From positions 449,908 through 513,907 of the forward strand of contig CAVRBT010000010.1 of NCBI GenBank assembly GCA_963719275.1: a stretch of DNA of 64,000 nucleotides, in the 5' to 3' direction. A program made the position numbers and the translations under genes. Numbering within the stretch: position 1 is the stretch's first letter; each line of letters opens with the position of its first letter. Origin of the DNA: AC-32 sp963719275 (GTDB lineage: Bacteria; Actinomycetota; Thermoleophilia; Gaiellales; Gaiellaceae). The notes beneath the pieces were generated by a model. The model did not search any database. It saw only the letters and a list, made by a program, of their open reading frames with translations, and was not told where the DNA came from. Positions 15,620-22,391 of the stretch are shown one piece after another.

Positions 15620-15664
15620 CACCCTCGGCACAGAGACGTCACAGACACGTGCGCCCATCGCAGC

Positions 15665-15670
15665 TACCGT
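15665..15670 (+). promoter_or_regulatory. -10-like hexamer TACCGT before hemD
   Basis: TACCGT lies 30 nt before ATG 15701 and is followed by a purine-rich ribosome site (GGGAGGGGG, about 15686-15694). This would be a leadered promoter, unlike most others here. Confidence 0.3.
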
Positions 15671-15700
15671 GATTTCTCCCCGGGTGGGAGGGGGTTAGGG

Positions 15701-16366
15701 ATGGGTCCCGCCTCGAAACCGCTGCGCGTGATCGTCACCCGGGCGGTCGGGCAGATCGAGCCGCTCGCGCGGCGGATCGAGGAGCTCGGGCACGAGGTTG
15801 TGCGCTGCCCAGTGATCGAGCTCGAGCCGACCGGGCCCGACGTGGTCGACCTCGACGGCTACGAGTGGGCAATCGTCACCAGCGCGTACGGAGCGCGAGA
15901 GCTCGCGCGGCGCGCGAGCGGCGGTTGGCCACGCGTGGCTGCGATCGGGCGCGGGACCGCGGCAGCACTTCGGGAATGCGACATCCAGCCCTCACTCGTT
16001 GCGCGGGTCTCGACCCAGGAGGGGTTGCTCGCCGAGCTGCCGCGCCCGGCCGGCCGCGTCCTCTTCGCCGGTGCCGAGCGCGCGCGCCGCCTGCTCGTCG
16101 ACGAGCTCGGCGCCGACTTCGTGCCGCTTTACCGCACACGCGAGCTCCGGCCGGAGCCGCCGCCCGAGGGGAACCTCGTCGTCCTTGCGTCGTCATCCGC
16201 AGCCAGCGCGTTCGCGGCGCTCGGAGTGGAGGTTCCCGCGGTAACGATCGGTCCTGAGACGACGCGCTCGGCCCAAGACGCCGGGCTCGCCGTCGTGGCC
16301 GAGGCCGAGCCGCACGATCTCGACGGCCTGGTCGCGGCCGTCGCGCGGGCCGCCGCCAGATCGTAG
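15701..16366 (+). CDS. hemD: Uroporphyrinogen-III synthase HemD
   Basis: This 221-residue HemD family protein closes hydroxymethylbilane to uroporphyrinogen III. Sequence conservation in the family is low; recognisable parts are VIVTRAVGQIEPLARRIEELG at the start, WAIVTSAYGARELAR, VAAIGRGTAAALRE and VVLASSSAASAFA. Its position 81 bp after hemC supports the call. A strong Shine-Dalgarno precedes the ATG. Confidence 0.88.
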   Translation: MGPASKPLRVIVTRAVGQIEPLARRIEELGHEVVRCPVIELEPTGPDVVDLDGYEWAIVTSAYGARELARRASGGWPRVAAIGRGTAAALRECDIQPSLVARVSTQEGLLAELPRPAGRVLFAGAERARRLLVDELGADFVPLYRTRELRPEPPPEGNLVVLASSSAASAFAALGVEVPAVTIGPETTRSAQDAGLAVVAEAEPHDLDGLVAAVARAAARS

Positions 16367-16369
16367 GCT
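16364..16369 (+). promoter_or_regulatory. -10-like hexamer TAGGCT before the SAM hydrolase gene
   Basis: TAGGCT overlaps the hemD stop codon and ends 6 nt before GTG 16376, the leaderless geometry. Confidence 0.45.
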
Positions 16370-16375
16370 CCCGCC

Positions 16376-17182
16376 GTGGTCATCACGTTCCTCTCCGATT
16401 TCGGCCTGCAGGACGACTTCGTCGGCACGTGTCACGGCGTGATGAAGCGCATCGCCCCCGACGCGGAGATCATCGACATCACACACGGCGTGCCGCCGCA
16501 GCGAGTCCTCCAGGGCGCGTTGATCCTCAGGAACACGCTTCCGTACATGCCCGAGGGCGTGCACCTTGCCGTCGTCGATCCCGGCGTCGGTGGCCACCGC
16601 CGGGCGCTGGCGATCCGCAGCGGCGACGGGCGGATCCTGGTCGGGCCCGACAACGGCCTTCTCCTTCCTTCGACGGACGCGCTCGGCGGCGTCGCCGAGG
16701 CCCACGAGCTCACGAATCCGGCCTACGCACTCGACAGCGTCTCTCGCACGTTCCACGGCCGCGACCTCTTCGCGCCGGCGGCCGCGCACCTCGCGCTCGG
16801 GGTCGAGCTCGCCCAGCTCGGGCCGCCGATCGACCCGCAGGCGCTCGTACGACTTGACGTGCCGGAGCCCGAGGTCGGCCAGAACCGGATCCGGGCAACC
16901 ATCCTCTACGTCGACCATTTCGGGAACATCCAGCTCAACCTGAAGCGTCGCCACCTCGAAGAGGCGGGCGTCCTGCCCGGCGTGAGCGTCGAGCTAGAGC
17001 TGTCGCTGGAGCGGTACTTCGCGACCGCGGCCCGGACGTTCGCCGACGCGCGAGCCGGCGACATCATCCTTTACGAGGATTCGTACGGGAACGTCGCGAT
17101 CGCGATCAGCGGCGGCAGCGCGGCCCAGCTCTTCGGTGCGGACGCCGCAGACGACGTGCGGATCCACCTCCGCACCCCGTGA
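16376..17182 (+). CDS. SAM hydroxide adenosyltransferase (DUF62, chlorinase/fluorinase fold)
   Basis: This 268-residue protein belongs to the family of fluorinase and chlorinase. Most members are hydrolases that split S-adenosylmethionine to adenosine and methionine with hydroxide. The signature FLSDFGLQDDFVG opens the protein, followed by DITHGVPPQ, VVDPGVGGHRRAL, the DNGLLLP motif and the C-terminal barrel with YVDHFGNIQLN. I cannot see a halide-specific loop, so the hydrolase role is the default. The next gene, a methyltransferase, overlaps its stop by 4 bp. Confidence 0.9.
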   Translation: MVITFLSDFGLQDDFVGTCHGVMKRIAPDAEIIDITHGVPPQRVLQGALILRNTLPYMPEGVHLAVVDPGVGGHRRALAIRSGDGRILVGPDNGLLLPSTDALGGVAEAHELTNPAYALDSVSRTFHGRDLFAPAAAHLALGVELAQLGPPIDPQALVRLDVPEPEVGQNRIRATILYVDHFGNIQLNLKRRHLEEAGVLPGVSVELELSLERYFATAARTFADARAGDIILYEDSYGNVAIAISGGSAAQLFGADAADDVRIHLRTP

Positions 17183-17820
17183 GCCTCGCGGATCTCGAGC
17201 GGCGGCTAGGGCGTCGCTTTGCACGGGTCGCGACGAACGTCGCCGTCGCGCGGCCGCGGCTCTGGGGCGGCTTCCGCTGGCTGATGCGCCGGCAGTTCGA
17301 CCGCCTCGCGCCGGAGTGGCAGGCGATGCGGCGGCCGGACGCGTTCGCGGCGCTCGAGCGGGCGTTGTCGGCGATCGAAACGCCACCGACACGGGTGCTC
17401 GACCTCGGCACCGGCACCGGCGCCGCGGCGTTCGTCCTCGCCGACCGCTTCCCGAAGGCCGAGGTCATAGGCGTCGACATCGCCGAGGGGATGCTGGCCG
17501 AGGCACGGTCCAACACGCCGCCCGAGCTCGCGGGCCGGGTGCGCTTCGAGGCCGCCGACGGCTCTGAGCTGCCGTTTGGAGACGCCTCGTTCGAGCTCGC
17601 CGTTCTCGCAAACACGATCCCGTTCTTCGACGAGCTCGCGCGAGTGGTCGCGCGGGGCGGGCGCGTCCTCTTCTCGTTCTCCGCCGGCCCGGAGACGCCC
17701 ATCTGGGTGCCGCCTGAGCGCCTGCGCCGCGAGCTCGCAGCCCGCGGATTCTCGGACTTTGCGGACTTCGCCGCGGCCGGCGGGACCGCGCTGCTTGCCC
17801 GCAAGGACGGTGGGGACTAG
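17179..17820 (+). CDS. Class I SAM-dependent methyltransferase
   Basis: This 213-residue methyltransferase of unknown substrate has motif I VLDLGTGTGAAAF (about 73-85), the acidic VIGVDIAEGM, motif II/III region FEAADGSELPFGDASFELAV and post-motif LARVVARGGRVLFSFS, as in the UbiE/Methyltransf_11 group. It starts at a GTG overlapping the preceding gene. A strong intrinsic terminator follows 14 bp after the stop. Confidence 0.88.
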   Translation: MSLADLERRLGRRFARVATNVAVARPRLWGGFRWLMRRQFDRLAPEWQAMRRPDAFAALERALSAIETPPTRVLDLGTGTGAAAFVLADRFPKAEVIGVDIAEGMLAEARSNTPPELAGRVRFEAADGSELPFGDASFELAVLANTIPFFDELARVVARGGRVLFSFSAGPETPIWVPPERLRRELAARGFSDFADFAAAGGTALLARKDGGD

Positions 17821-17833
17821 GCTGGCTGGTACC

Positions 17834-17878
17834 AAGGACGTTCGCGGCGCGGTAGCACCGGCCCGGACGTCCTTTTTT
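17834..17878 (+). terminator. Rho-independent terminator
   Basis: AAGGACGT pairs with ACGTCCTT, with a GC-rich loop that can fold further, followed by a run of T (17873-17878). It lies between the methyltransferase gene and tRNA-Phe and is the only classical U-tract terminator I found. Confidence 0.8.
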
Positions 17879-17893
17879 CGACGCCGCCACGGC

Positions 17894-17899
17894 TACACT
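17894..17899 (+). promoter_or_regulatory. -10 hexamer TACACT for tRNA-Phe
   Basis: TACACT ends 10 nt before the tRNA 5' end, a normal distance for a tRNA promoter. Confidence 0.4.
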
Positions 17900-17909
17900 G
17901 GGCATCCGC

Positions 17910-17982
17910 GGCGAGGTAGCTCAGTTGGTAGAGCACACGGCTGAAAACCGTGGTGTCGCCGGTTCGATTCCGGCCCTCGCCA
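17910..17982 (+). tRNA. tRNA-Phe (GAA)
   Basis: A complete 73 nt cloverleaf. Acceptor stem GGCGAGG/CCTCGCC, D stem GCTC/GAGC, anticodon stem CACGG/CCGTG around the loop CTGAAAA (anticodon GAA), T stem GCCGG/CCGGC with loop TTCGATT, discriminator A. The CCA end is not encoded; the next bases are CTT. Confidence 0.97.
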
Positions 17983-18003
17983 CTTCTCGGCGCGACCGTT
18001 CTC

Positions 18004-18396
18004 TCACGAGGCGCGCGCGGTCGTCAGGCGGTCGAGCAGCACTTCGAGCAACTCGTTCTTGAGCAGCACTTCGTCCGCGCCGGCCTCGCGCACGGCGCTG
18101 TGAAGCTCAGGCGCGGCGTCCCCCGTCAGCGCGATCAGGCAAAGACTCGGGTGGTCGCGGCGCAGCCGCGCTGCCGCCGTGACGCCGTCGAGCAGCGGCA
18201 TGTGCAGGTCGAGAACGACGGCATCGGGGTCGAGGCGCTCCGCGAGCTCGATCGCGGCGAGGCCGTCGCGTGCGGCGCCGACGACCGTGAGCTCGGGCTG
18301 CCGGTCGATCAGCTCCTCCAGCGCGCGGAGGAATGCACGATCGTCGTCGGCGATCAGGACGCGGATCGCGGAGTCCTCGGGCGGCGAGGAGTTCAT
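18004..18396 (-). CDS. Single-domain response regulator (receiver only)
   Basis: This stand-alone receiver of 130 residues has VLIADDD (acidic pair), phospho-acceptor Asp in AVVLDLHMPLLDG, the switch Thr in ALTGDA and Lys in EVLLKNELLE. It has no output domain, so it may act by protein binding or as a phosphate relay. I start at ATG 18396; an upstream TTG (18405) is possible, but TAGCGT ends 8 nt before the ATG. It is divergent from the arginase gene, with overlapping promoters. Confidence 0.85.
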   Translation of the reverse strand: MNSSPPEDSAIRVLIADDDRAFLRALEELIDRQPELTVVGAARDGLAAIELAERLDPDAVVLDLHMPLLDGVTAAARLRRDHPSLCLIALTGDAAPELHSAVREAGADEVLLKNELLEVLLDRLTTARAS

Positions 18397-18404
18397 GAGA
18401 GGCA

Positions 18405-18414
18405 ACGCTAGCCT
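18405..18414. promoter_or_regulatory. Overlapping divergent -10 hexamers, receiver gene and arginase gene
   Basis: Minus-strand TAGCGT (18410-18405) is 8 nt from the receiver ATG and plus-strand TAGCCT (18409-18414) is 7 nt from the arginase GTG. The two share the central TA, so polymerase binding to one should exclude the other. Confidence 0.45.
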
Positions 18415-18421
18415 TGCCCGG

Positions 18422-19333
18422 GTGAATCCTCAACAAACGTCGCAACCGGTGGCGGTCATCGGCGCCGGGCTCGACCTCGGGGCGGGGCGCCGAGGCGTAG
18501 ACATGGGGCCTTCGGCGATCCGCTACGCGGGTCTGGACGACCGCATCGCCGAGCTCGGTCGCCGCTGCGACGATCGCGGGGACGTCGTGACCGCGGTCGC
18601 GGAGGCGACCTCGCTCGTCGACGAGCGCGTCCGTTACCTGCCGCAGATCAAAGCGACCTGCGAGCGCATCGCTGAGCTGGTGGCCGGCGCTGTGGGCGAC
18701 GGTGACTTTCCGCTCGTGCTCGGCGGCGACCACTCGGTTGCGCTCGGCACGCTCGGTGGGCTCGCGCGAGCGTCGGGGCCTGGCGGTGTGCTCTGGCTCG
18801 ACGCTCACGGCGACCTCAACCGCCCGGAGACATCTCCGAGCGGGAACGTCCACGGGATGCCGCTCGCGGCTGCGCTCAGCTTGGCAGGGCCGGAGTTCGA
18901 GAGCGAGGCGTACCCGCTCCCGGCCCTCTCGCCGCAACGCCTCGCGCTCGTCGGAGTGCGGTCGCTCGATGCGGGCGAGCGCGACCTGCTGGCCGAACTG
19001 GACGCGCACGTCTTCACCATGAGCGACATTGACCGGCTTGGCATGGAGGCCGTGATGCGCGAGGCGCTGGAGCACGTGGCCGGCGACGGGTTCGTGCATC
19101 TCAGCCTCGACATGGATGTGCTCGATCCGGACGTCGCGCCGGGCGTCGGCACTCCGGTGCGCGGCGGGTTGTCCTACCGTGAGGCGCACCTCGCGATGGA
19201 GCTGGCGGCGGAGGCCGGCATCGTCGGCTCGCTCGAGGTCGTCGAGGTCAACCCGATTCTGGACCGCGAGAACGAGACCGCGGAGCTGGCGGTCGAACTC
19301 GCCGCGAGCGCCCTCGGCGCCCGGATTCTGTGA
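18422..19333 (+). CDS. rocF: Arginase / ureohydrolase
   Basis: This 303-residue ureohydrolase is closest in style to arginase (arginine to ornithine plus urea). The arginase-like start VIGAGLDLGAGRRGVDMGP is followed by metal-binding motifs GGDHS (about 101), DAHGDLN (about 125) and LDMDVLDPDVAPGVGTP, giving the two-manganese site. GNVHGMPL matches the arginase substrate loop. Agmatinase or formiminoglutamase cannot be fully excluded. GTG 18422 is chosen from the -10 hexamer 7 nt upstream. Confidence 0.88.
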   Translation: MNPQQTSQPVAVIGAGLDLGAGRRGVDMGPSAIRYAGLDDRIAELGRRCDDRGDVVTAVAEATSLVDERVRYLPQIKATCERIAELVAGAVGDGDFPLVLGGDHSVALGTLGGLARASGPGGVLWLDAHGDLNRPETSPSGNVHGMPLAAALSLAGPEFESEAYPLPALSPQRLALVGVRSLDAGERDLLAELDAHVFTMSDIDRLGMEAVMREALEHVAGDGFVHLSLDMDVLDPDVAPGVGTPVRGGLSYREAHLAMELAAEAGIVGSLEVVEVNPILDRENETAELAVELAASALGARIL

Positions 19334-19400
19334 CACGCGCGTGAACTTACCCCCGGGTCCCCTCGGTGTCCCCCCTGCAGTCAGCGTAACGGCGGCGGAT

Positions 19401-20201
19401 TCACGTGTGTGAAACGTGTCTGTGACGAATGAGGAACTTCTCGACCGCGTCCGCGGTCTGCTCGAACGCGTCCCAGTAGACGATGTGGCCGCCGGGGACG
19501 GCCACGACCTCGAGGCCCTCACCGAGTGAGCGCTCGTACTCCTCCAGCTGCTCCTCGCGCACGAGGCCGAACTGCGACGCGTGGACGAGGAGCGCCGGGA
19601 TTCCCGCGAGTACCGTCGGCGCCGGCGGCTCGCGGCAGAGCTCGCTGTACATGGTCGCCACGGCCGCGCGACTGCATTGCCAGCGCAGCCGGCCATCGGG
19701 GGACGGTCCGAGATGCTCGTGCGCCTCCTCCTCCAGGAACTCACGCGGCGTCAGCCTGCCGCCGGTGAGCCGCCCCTCGATCGCCTCGTCCACGGACGCG
19801 AAGGAGTGGTCCCGCGCGGCCTCCTGTGCGAAGTCGTAGCCGACGTGCGGGAGGATCTGAATCGCCGGGTCGAGCAGAACCGCACAGCGGATCTGGTCTG
19901 GCTCCTGCGCTGCGAGCTCCAGGACCAGGCGCGCGCCGAAGCTATGGCCGACCCAGGCCGGGGCCTCCACGCCCAGCTCCTCGAGCGTGTCCTCCAGGTC
20001 CCGTACGTGCGTCGCGAGGTCCCAGGGCGGGTCGTGCTCGGAGAGGCCGTGGCCGCGCAGGTCGGGCGCGAGGACGTGGAAGCTCGAAGCAAGCCGTTCC
20101 TCCGCCAGCTTGCGGAAGCGCTTGCCGTGCGCGGAGACGCCGTGGACGCACACGACGGGAGGCGCCGCTGCGTCCCCCCACTCGTGCACGTGCAGGCGCA
20201 T
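19401..20201 (-). CDS. Alpha/beta hydrolase
   Basis: This 266-residue alpha/beta-hydrolase fold protein has oxyanion-loop VCVHGVSAHGKR, APDLRGHGLSEHD, the nucleophile elbow in WVGHSFGARLVLE (Ser about 96), an acid-region LLVHASQFG and the catalytic His in VPGGHIVYWD. The substrate is unknown. ATG 20201 is supported by TAGTCT 7 nt upstream. It is divergent from the phosphoesterase gene, with only 20 bp between starts. Confidence 0.85.
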   Translation of the reverse strand: MRLHVHEWGDAAAPPVVCVHGVSAHGKRFRKLAEERLASSFHVLAPDLRGHGLSEHDPPWDLATHVRDLEDTLEELGVEAPAWVGHSFGARLVLELAAQEPDQIRCAVLLDPAIQILPHVGYDFAQEAARDHSFASVDEAIEGRLTGGRLTPREFLEEEAHEHLGPSPDGRLRWQCSRAAVATMYSELCREPPAPTVLAGIPALLVHASQFGLVREEQLEEYERSLGEGLEVVAVPGGHIVYWDAFEQTADAVEKFLIRHRHVSHT

Positions 20202-20208
20202 CGGCGGC

Positions 20209-20214
20209 AGACTA
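20209..20214 (-). promoter_or_regulatory. -10-like hexamer TAGTCT before the alpha/beta hydrolase gene
   Basis: On the minus strand it ends 7 nt before the ATG at 20201. Its complement lies 8 nt before the divergent GTG at 20222, where the plus strand reads GACTAT. Confidence 0.4.
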
Positions 20215-20221
20215 TCCGGGC

Positions 20222-20896
20222 GTGCTGGGGGTCCTCTACGACATCCACGGCAATCTCCCGGCGCTCGAGCCTGTGCTCGAGGAGGCGCAGGCTGCGGGGG
20301 TCGACCGCTGGCTGCTCGGGGGCGACTACGGCACGCCCAGCCCATGGCCGCTCGAGACCCTTGATCGCCTGCGCGAGCTGGAGAACGCGACCTGGATCCG
20401 CGGCAACGGCGAGCGCTGGCTACGCGACCCGCCGCTCGACCGGCCCGAGGTGATGGAGGTCTACGAGCTCTTCACGGGCGGCCTTCCGGACGACGTGGTC
20501 GACTGGCTCTACGGCCTTCCTGCGCAGGCCGAGGTGGACGGAATCCTCTACGTCCACGGCTCGCCGCTGGCCGACGACGAGAGCTTCGCGCCCGAGCCGC
20601 AGGAGGGCGAGGAGCGGATGCTCGCGGGGGTGCGAGACCGGCTCGTGGTCTTCGGCCACAGCCACCAGCAGTTCCGCCGACCGGGGCCGAACGGCACCGA
20701 GTTGCTCAACCCCGGCAGCGTCGGAATGCCGCTCGACGGCGACGTGCGCGCCGCGTGGGCCGTTCGCGACGACGAGGCCGAGCTCCGCTTCTGCCGCACC
20801 GAGTACGACGTCCAGCGGGCCGCCGACGCCTACCGGCGCATGGGCGGCCCGTTCGGCGAGATGGCGAGCCGTCGCATCGAGCGCGGCTCCGACTAA
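20222..20896 (+). CDS. Calcineurin-like metallophosphoesterase (YfcE/MJ0936 type)
   Basis: This 224-residue metallophosphoesterase has YDIHGNLPALEPVL (first metal motif), LLGGDYG, RGNGE (the GNHD/E equivalent), YVHGSP and the C-terminal VFGHSHQQF plus LNPGSVG. The first-motif Asp and the GHSH histidines are all present. It probably cleaves phosphodiesters in the cytoplasm; the substrate is unknown. The stop codon TAA is the first triplet of repeat B3. Confidence 0.88.
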   Translation: MLGVLYDIHGNLPALEPVLEEAQAAGVDRWLLGGDYGTPSPWPLETLDRLRELENATWIRGNGERWLRDPPLDRPEVMEVYELFTGGLPDDVVDWLYGLPAQAEVDGILYVHGSPLADDESFAPEPQEGEERMLAGVRDRLVVFGHSHQQFRRPGPNGTELLNPGSVGMPLDGDVRAAWAVRDDEAELRFCRTEYDVQRAADAYRRMGGPFGEMASRRIERGSD

Positions 20897-20957
20897 GGCG
20901 CTCGCTTGCGACGCCGACCATAAGAAGGCGAGGCGGCTTGGTCGCCGCGGCCGTCTA
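20894..20957 (+). repeat. Family B repeat, degenerate copy B3
   Basis: The copy begins on TAA of the phosphoesterase gene, with the block CGCTTGCGACGCCGAC as in B1 and a closing CGCGGCCGTCT. The second stem is diverged. It fills the gap to the convergent OsmC stop at 20962. Confidence 0.55.
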
Positions 20958-20961
20958 GCGG

Positions 20962-21402
20962 CTAGGCCAGCGAAGCCTCCATCGAGATCTCGACGCTGCC
21001 GAGGGCGTTCGAGACGGGACAGCCCTCCTTGGCCGTCTGCGCGGCCTCCTGGAACGCGCTCTCGTCGATCCCCTCGACCTCGCCGCGCACCGTCAGCTGC
21101 ATCGAGGTGATGCGGAAGCCTTCGTCGGTCTGGTCCAGCGTGCAGACGGCGTCGGTCTCGAGGCGCGTCGGCGCATGGCCGTCCTGCGCGAGGCCGTTCG
21201 CGAGTGCCATCGACACACACGTGGCGTGCGCCGCCGCGATCAGCTCCTCAGGGCTCGTCTTGCCGCCGGCCTCGGGCTCGAAGCGCGAGGCGAAGGTCAC
21301 GGGCTGGCCCGTCACTGCTCCGCTGCTCGTGAGATCGAACTGCCCGGACCCGTTGCGCAGGTCGCCTTCCCAGGTCGCGTGCGCTCGTCGCTCGATCCCC
21401 AT
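20962..21402 (-). CDS. OsmC-family peroxidase
   Basis: This 146-residue OsmC/Ohr superfamily protein reduces organic or fatty-acid hydroperoxides with paired cysteines. The peroxidatic Cys is in AAHATCVSMALA and the resolving Cys in EGCPVSNAL; the N-terminal ATWEGDLRNGSG resembles the OsmC subgroup. The start is ATG 21402, with GGAGAGGAG as ribosome site and TAGCCT 28 nt upstream, so this gene has an ordinary leader. Confidence 0.9.
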   Translation of the reverse strand: MGIERRAHATWEGDLRNGSGQFDLTSSGAVTGQPVTFASRFEPEAGGKTSPEELIAAAHATCVSMALANGLAQDGHAPTRLETDAVCTLDQTDEGFRITSMQLTVRGEVEGIDESAFQEAAQTAKEGCPVSNALGSVEISMEASLA

Positions 21403-21430
21403 CTCGCTCCTCTCCGTCGGTGGTGGCCGG

Positions 21431-21436
21431 AGGCTA
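21431..21436 (-). promoter_or_regulatory. -10-like hexamer TAGCCT before the osmC-like gene
   Basis: On the minus strand it precedes a 28 nt stretch containing GGAGAGGAG, then the ATG. This is a leadered example for contrast with the leaderless set. Confidence 0.35.
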
Positions 21437-21448
21437 GCGGGAGGCGGC

Positions 21449-22351
21449 TCAGTGGTGATGGCACCAGCGGCCGCCTGCGGCCAGGCGGTCGAGGATGCGG
21501 TTCTGCTGGGTCTCGTAGGGGGCATCGGGAGAGCCGCGGTAGTTGTGCAGCCCGCTGACGGTCGACTGGACGTCAGGTGTCACGCCCGGGCCGATGAGCG
21601 TCAGGCGGTAGCGCGAGCCGTTGCCCGGCGGCCGCCCGTTGTGCCGGTAGAAGCCGGCGCAGAAGACGCCGTTCGGCCGGTGCGGCAGGAAGGCGTTCTC
21701 GCGCCGCCAGCCCTCTCCGTAGCGAGAGCCGAACGTGTCCAGGTAGAGGAGCCGGCCGTAGCGGTCGGTCGGCGCCCCGCGCGAGGTGCTGGCGAACCCG
21801 AAGACCGGACGGCCGAGGTAAGTCGCGCGGCCGAACACCTCGTGGAAACGGCCCCCGTAGATCCAGTCCGCGAACAGCTCGACCCGGGCCACCGGCGTAC
21901 TCCAGTGCGAGACGCGGATCGAGTACATGTGCTGCCGCACGGTCCACGGCGGCATCCCGAAGTTCGGCTGGTCGACCATCCACTCCTGGACGGCCCAGTA
22001 GGAGCCGTTCGGAGCCCGGCAGGCCGCGACGAGAAACGGGAGGCGCGGGCCGTCGTAGGGGCCGCACGCGTTCCGGAACCGCTTCCACAGCCCTCGACCG
22101 CCGCTGTAGTCGATGCGGAACCGCACCTGTCGCGCGGAGCGGCCGGGGTGCCGCGCGTTGACCGCGCCGCCTGCGAGCACGTGCCGCCGCCCACCCCCCT
22201 TTGCGTAGTAGACCATCGCGCGGCGCCCGTCGACCTTCATGGTCACCGGCGCTCGCCCGCGCACGAGGTCCACGAACTGGCTCGCGGAGGCTGCGGGCGG
22301 CAGTGCGACGGCGAGCGCCGTCAGGGCGATGCTGGCGGCTCTGAGCGACAC
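21449..22351 (-). CDS. Secreted protein of unknown function
   Basis: This 300-residue protein has a signal peptide (MSLRAASIALTALAVALPPA, cleavage likely after ASA near 23). The mature part is rich in aromatic residues and Gly, with four or five Cys (RNACGPYDG, VAACRAP, FCAGFYR) and a terminal CHHH that could bind metal. I do not recognise the family. The GTG start at 22351 is the only one that includes the signal peptide. It lies between the osmC-like gene and rarA, all on the minus strand. Confidence 0.75.
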   Translation of the reverse strand: MSLRAASIALTALAVALPPAASASQFVDLVRGRAPVTMKVDGRRAMVYYAKGGGRRHVLAGGAVNARHPGRSARQVRFRIDYSGGRGLWKRFRNACGPYDGPRLPFLVAACRAPNGSYWAVQEWMVDQPNFGMPPWTVRQHMYSIRVSHWSTPVARVELFADWIYGGRFHEVFGRATYLGRPVFGFASTSRGAPTDRYGRLLYLDTFGSRYGEGWRRENAFLPHRPNGVFCAGFYRHNGRPPGNGSRYRLTLIGPGVTPDVQSTVSGLHNYRGSPDAPYETQQNRILDRLAAGGRWCHHH

Positions 22352-22391
22352 GGCGCGGGGCCACTATGTAGCACAGCTCCGCCAAGCCCTG

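Noticed and set aside
15638..15650. 13-mer GTCACAGACACGT also present inverted at 19414-19426
   Set aside because: The second copy is in the coding end of the alpha/beta hydrolase gene; a single shared 13-mer without structure is likely chance.
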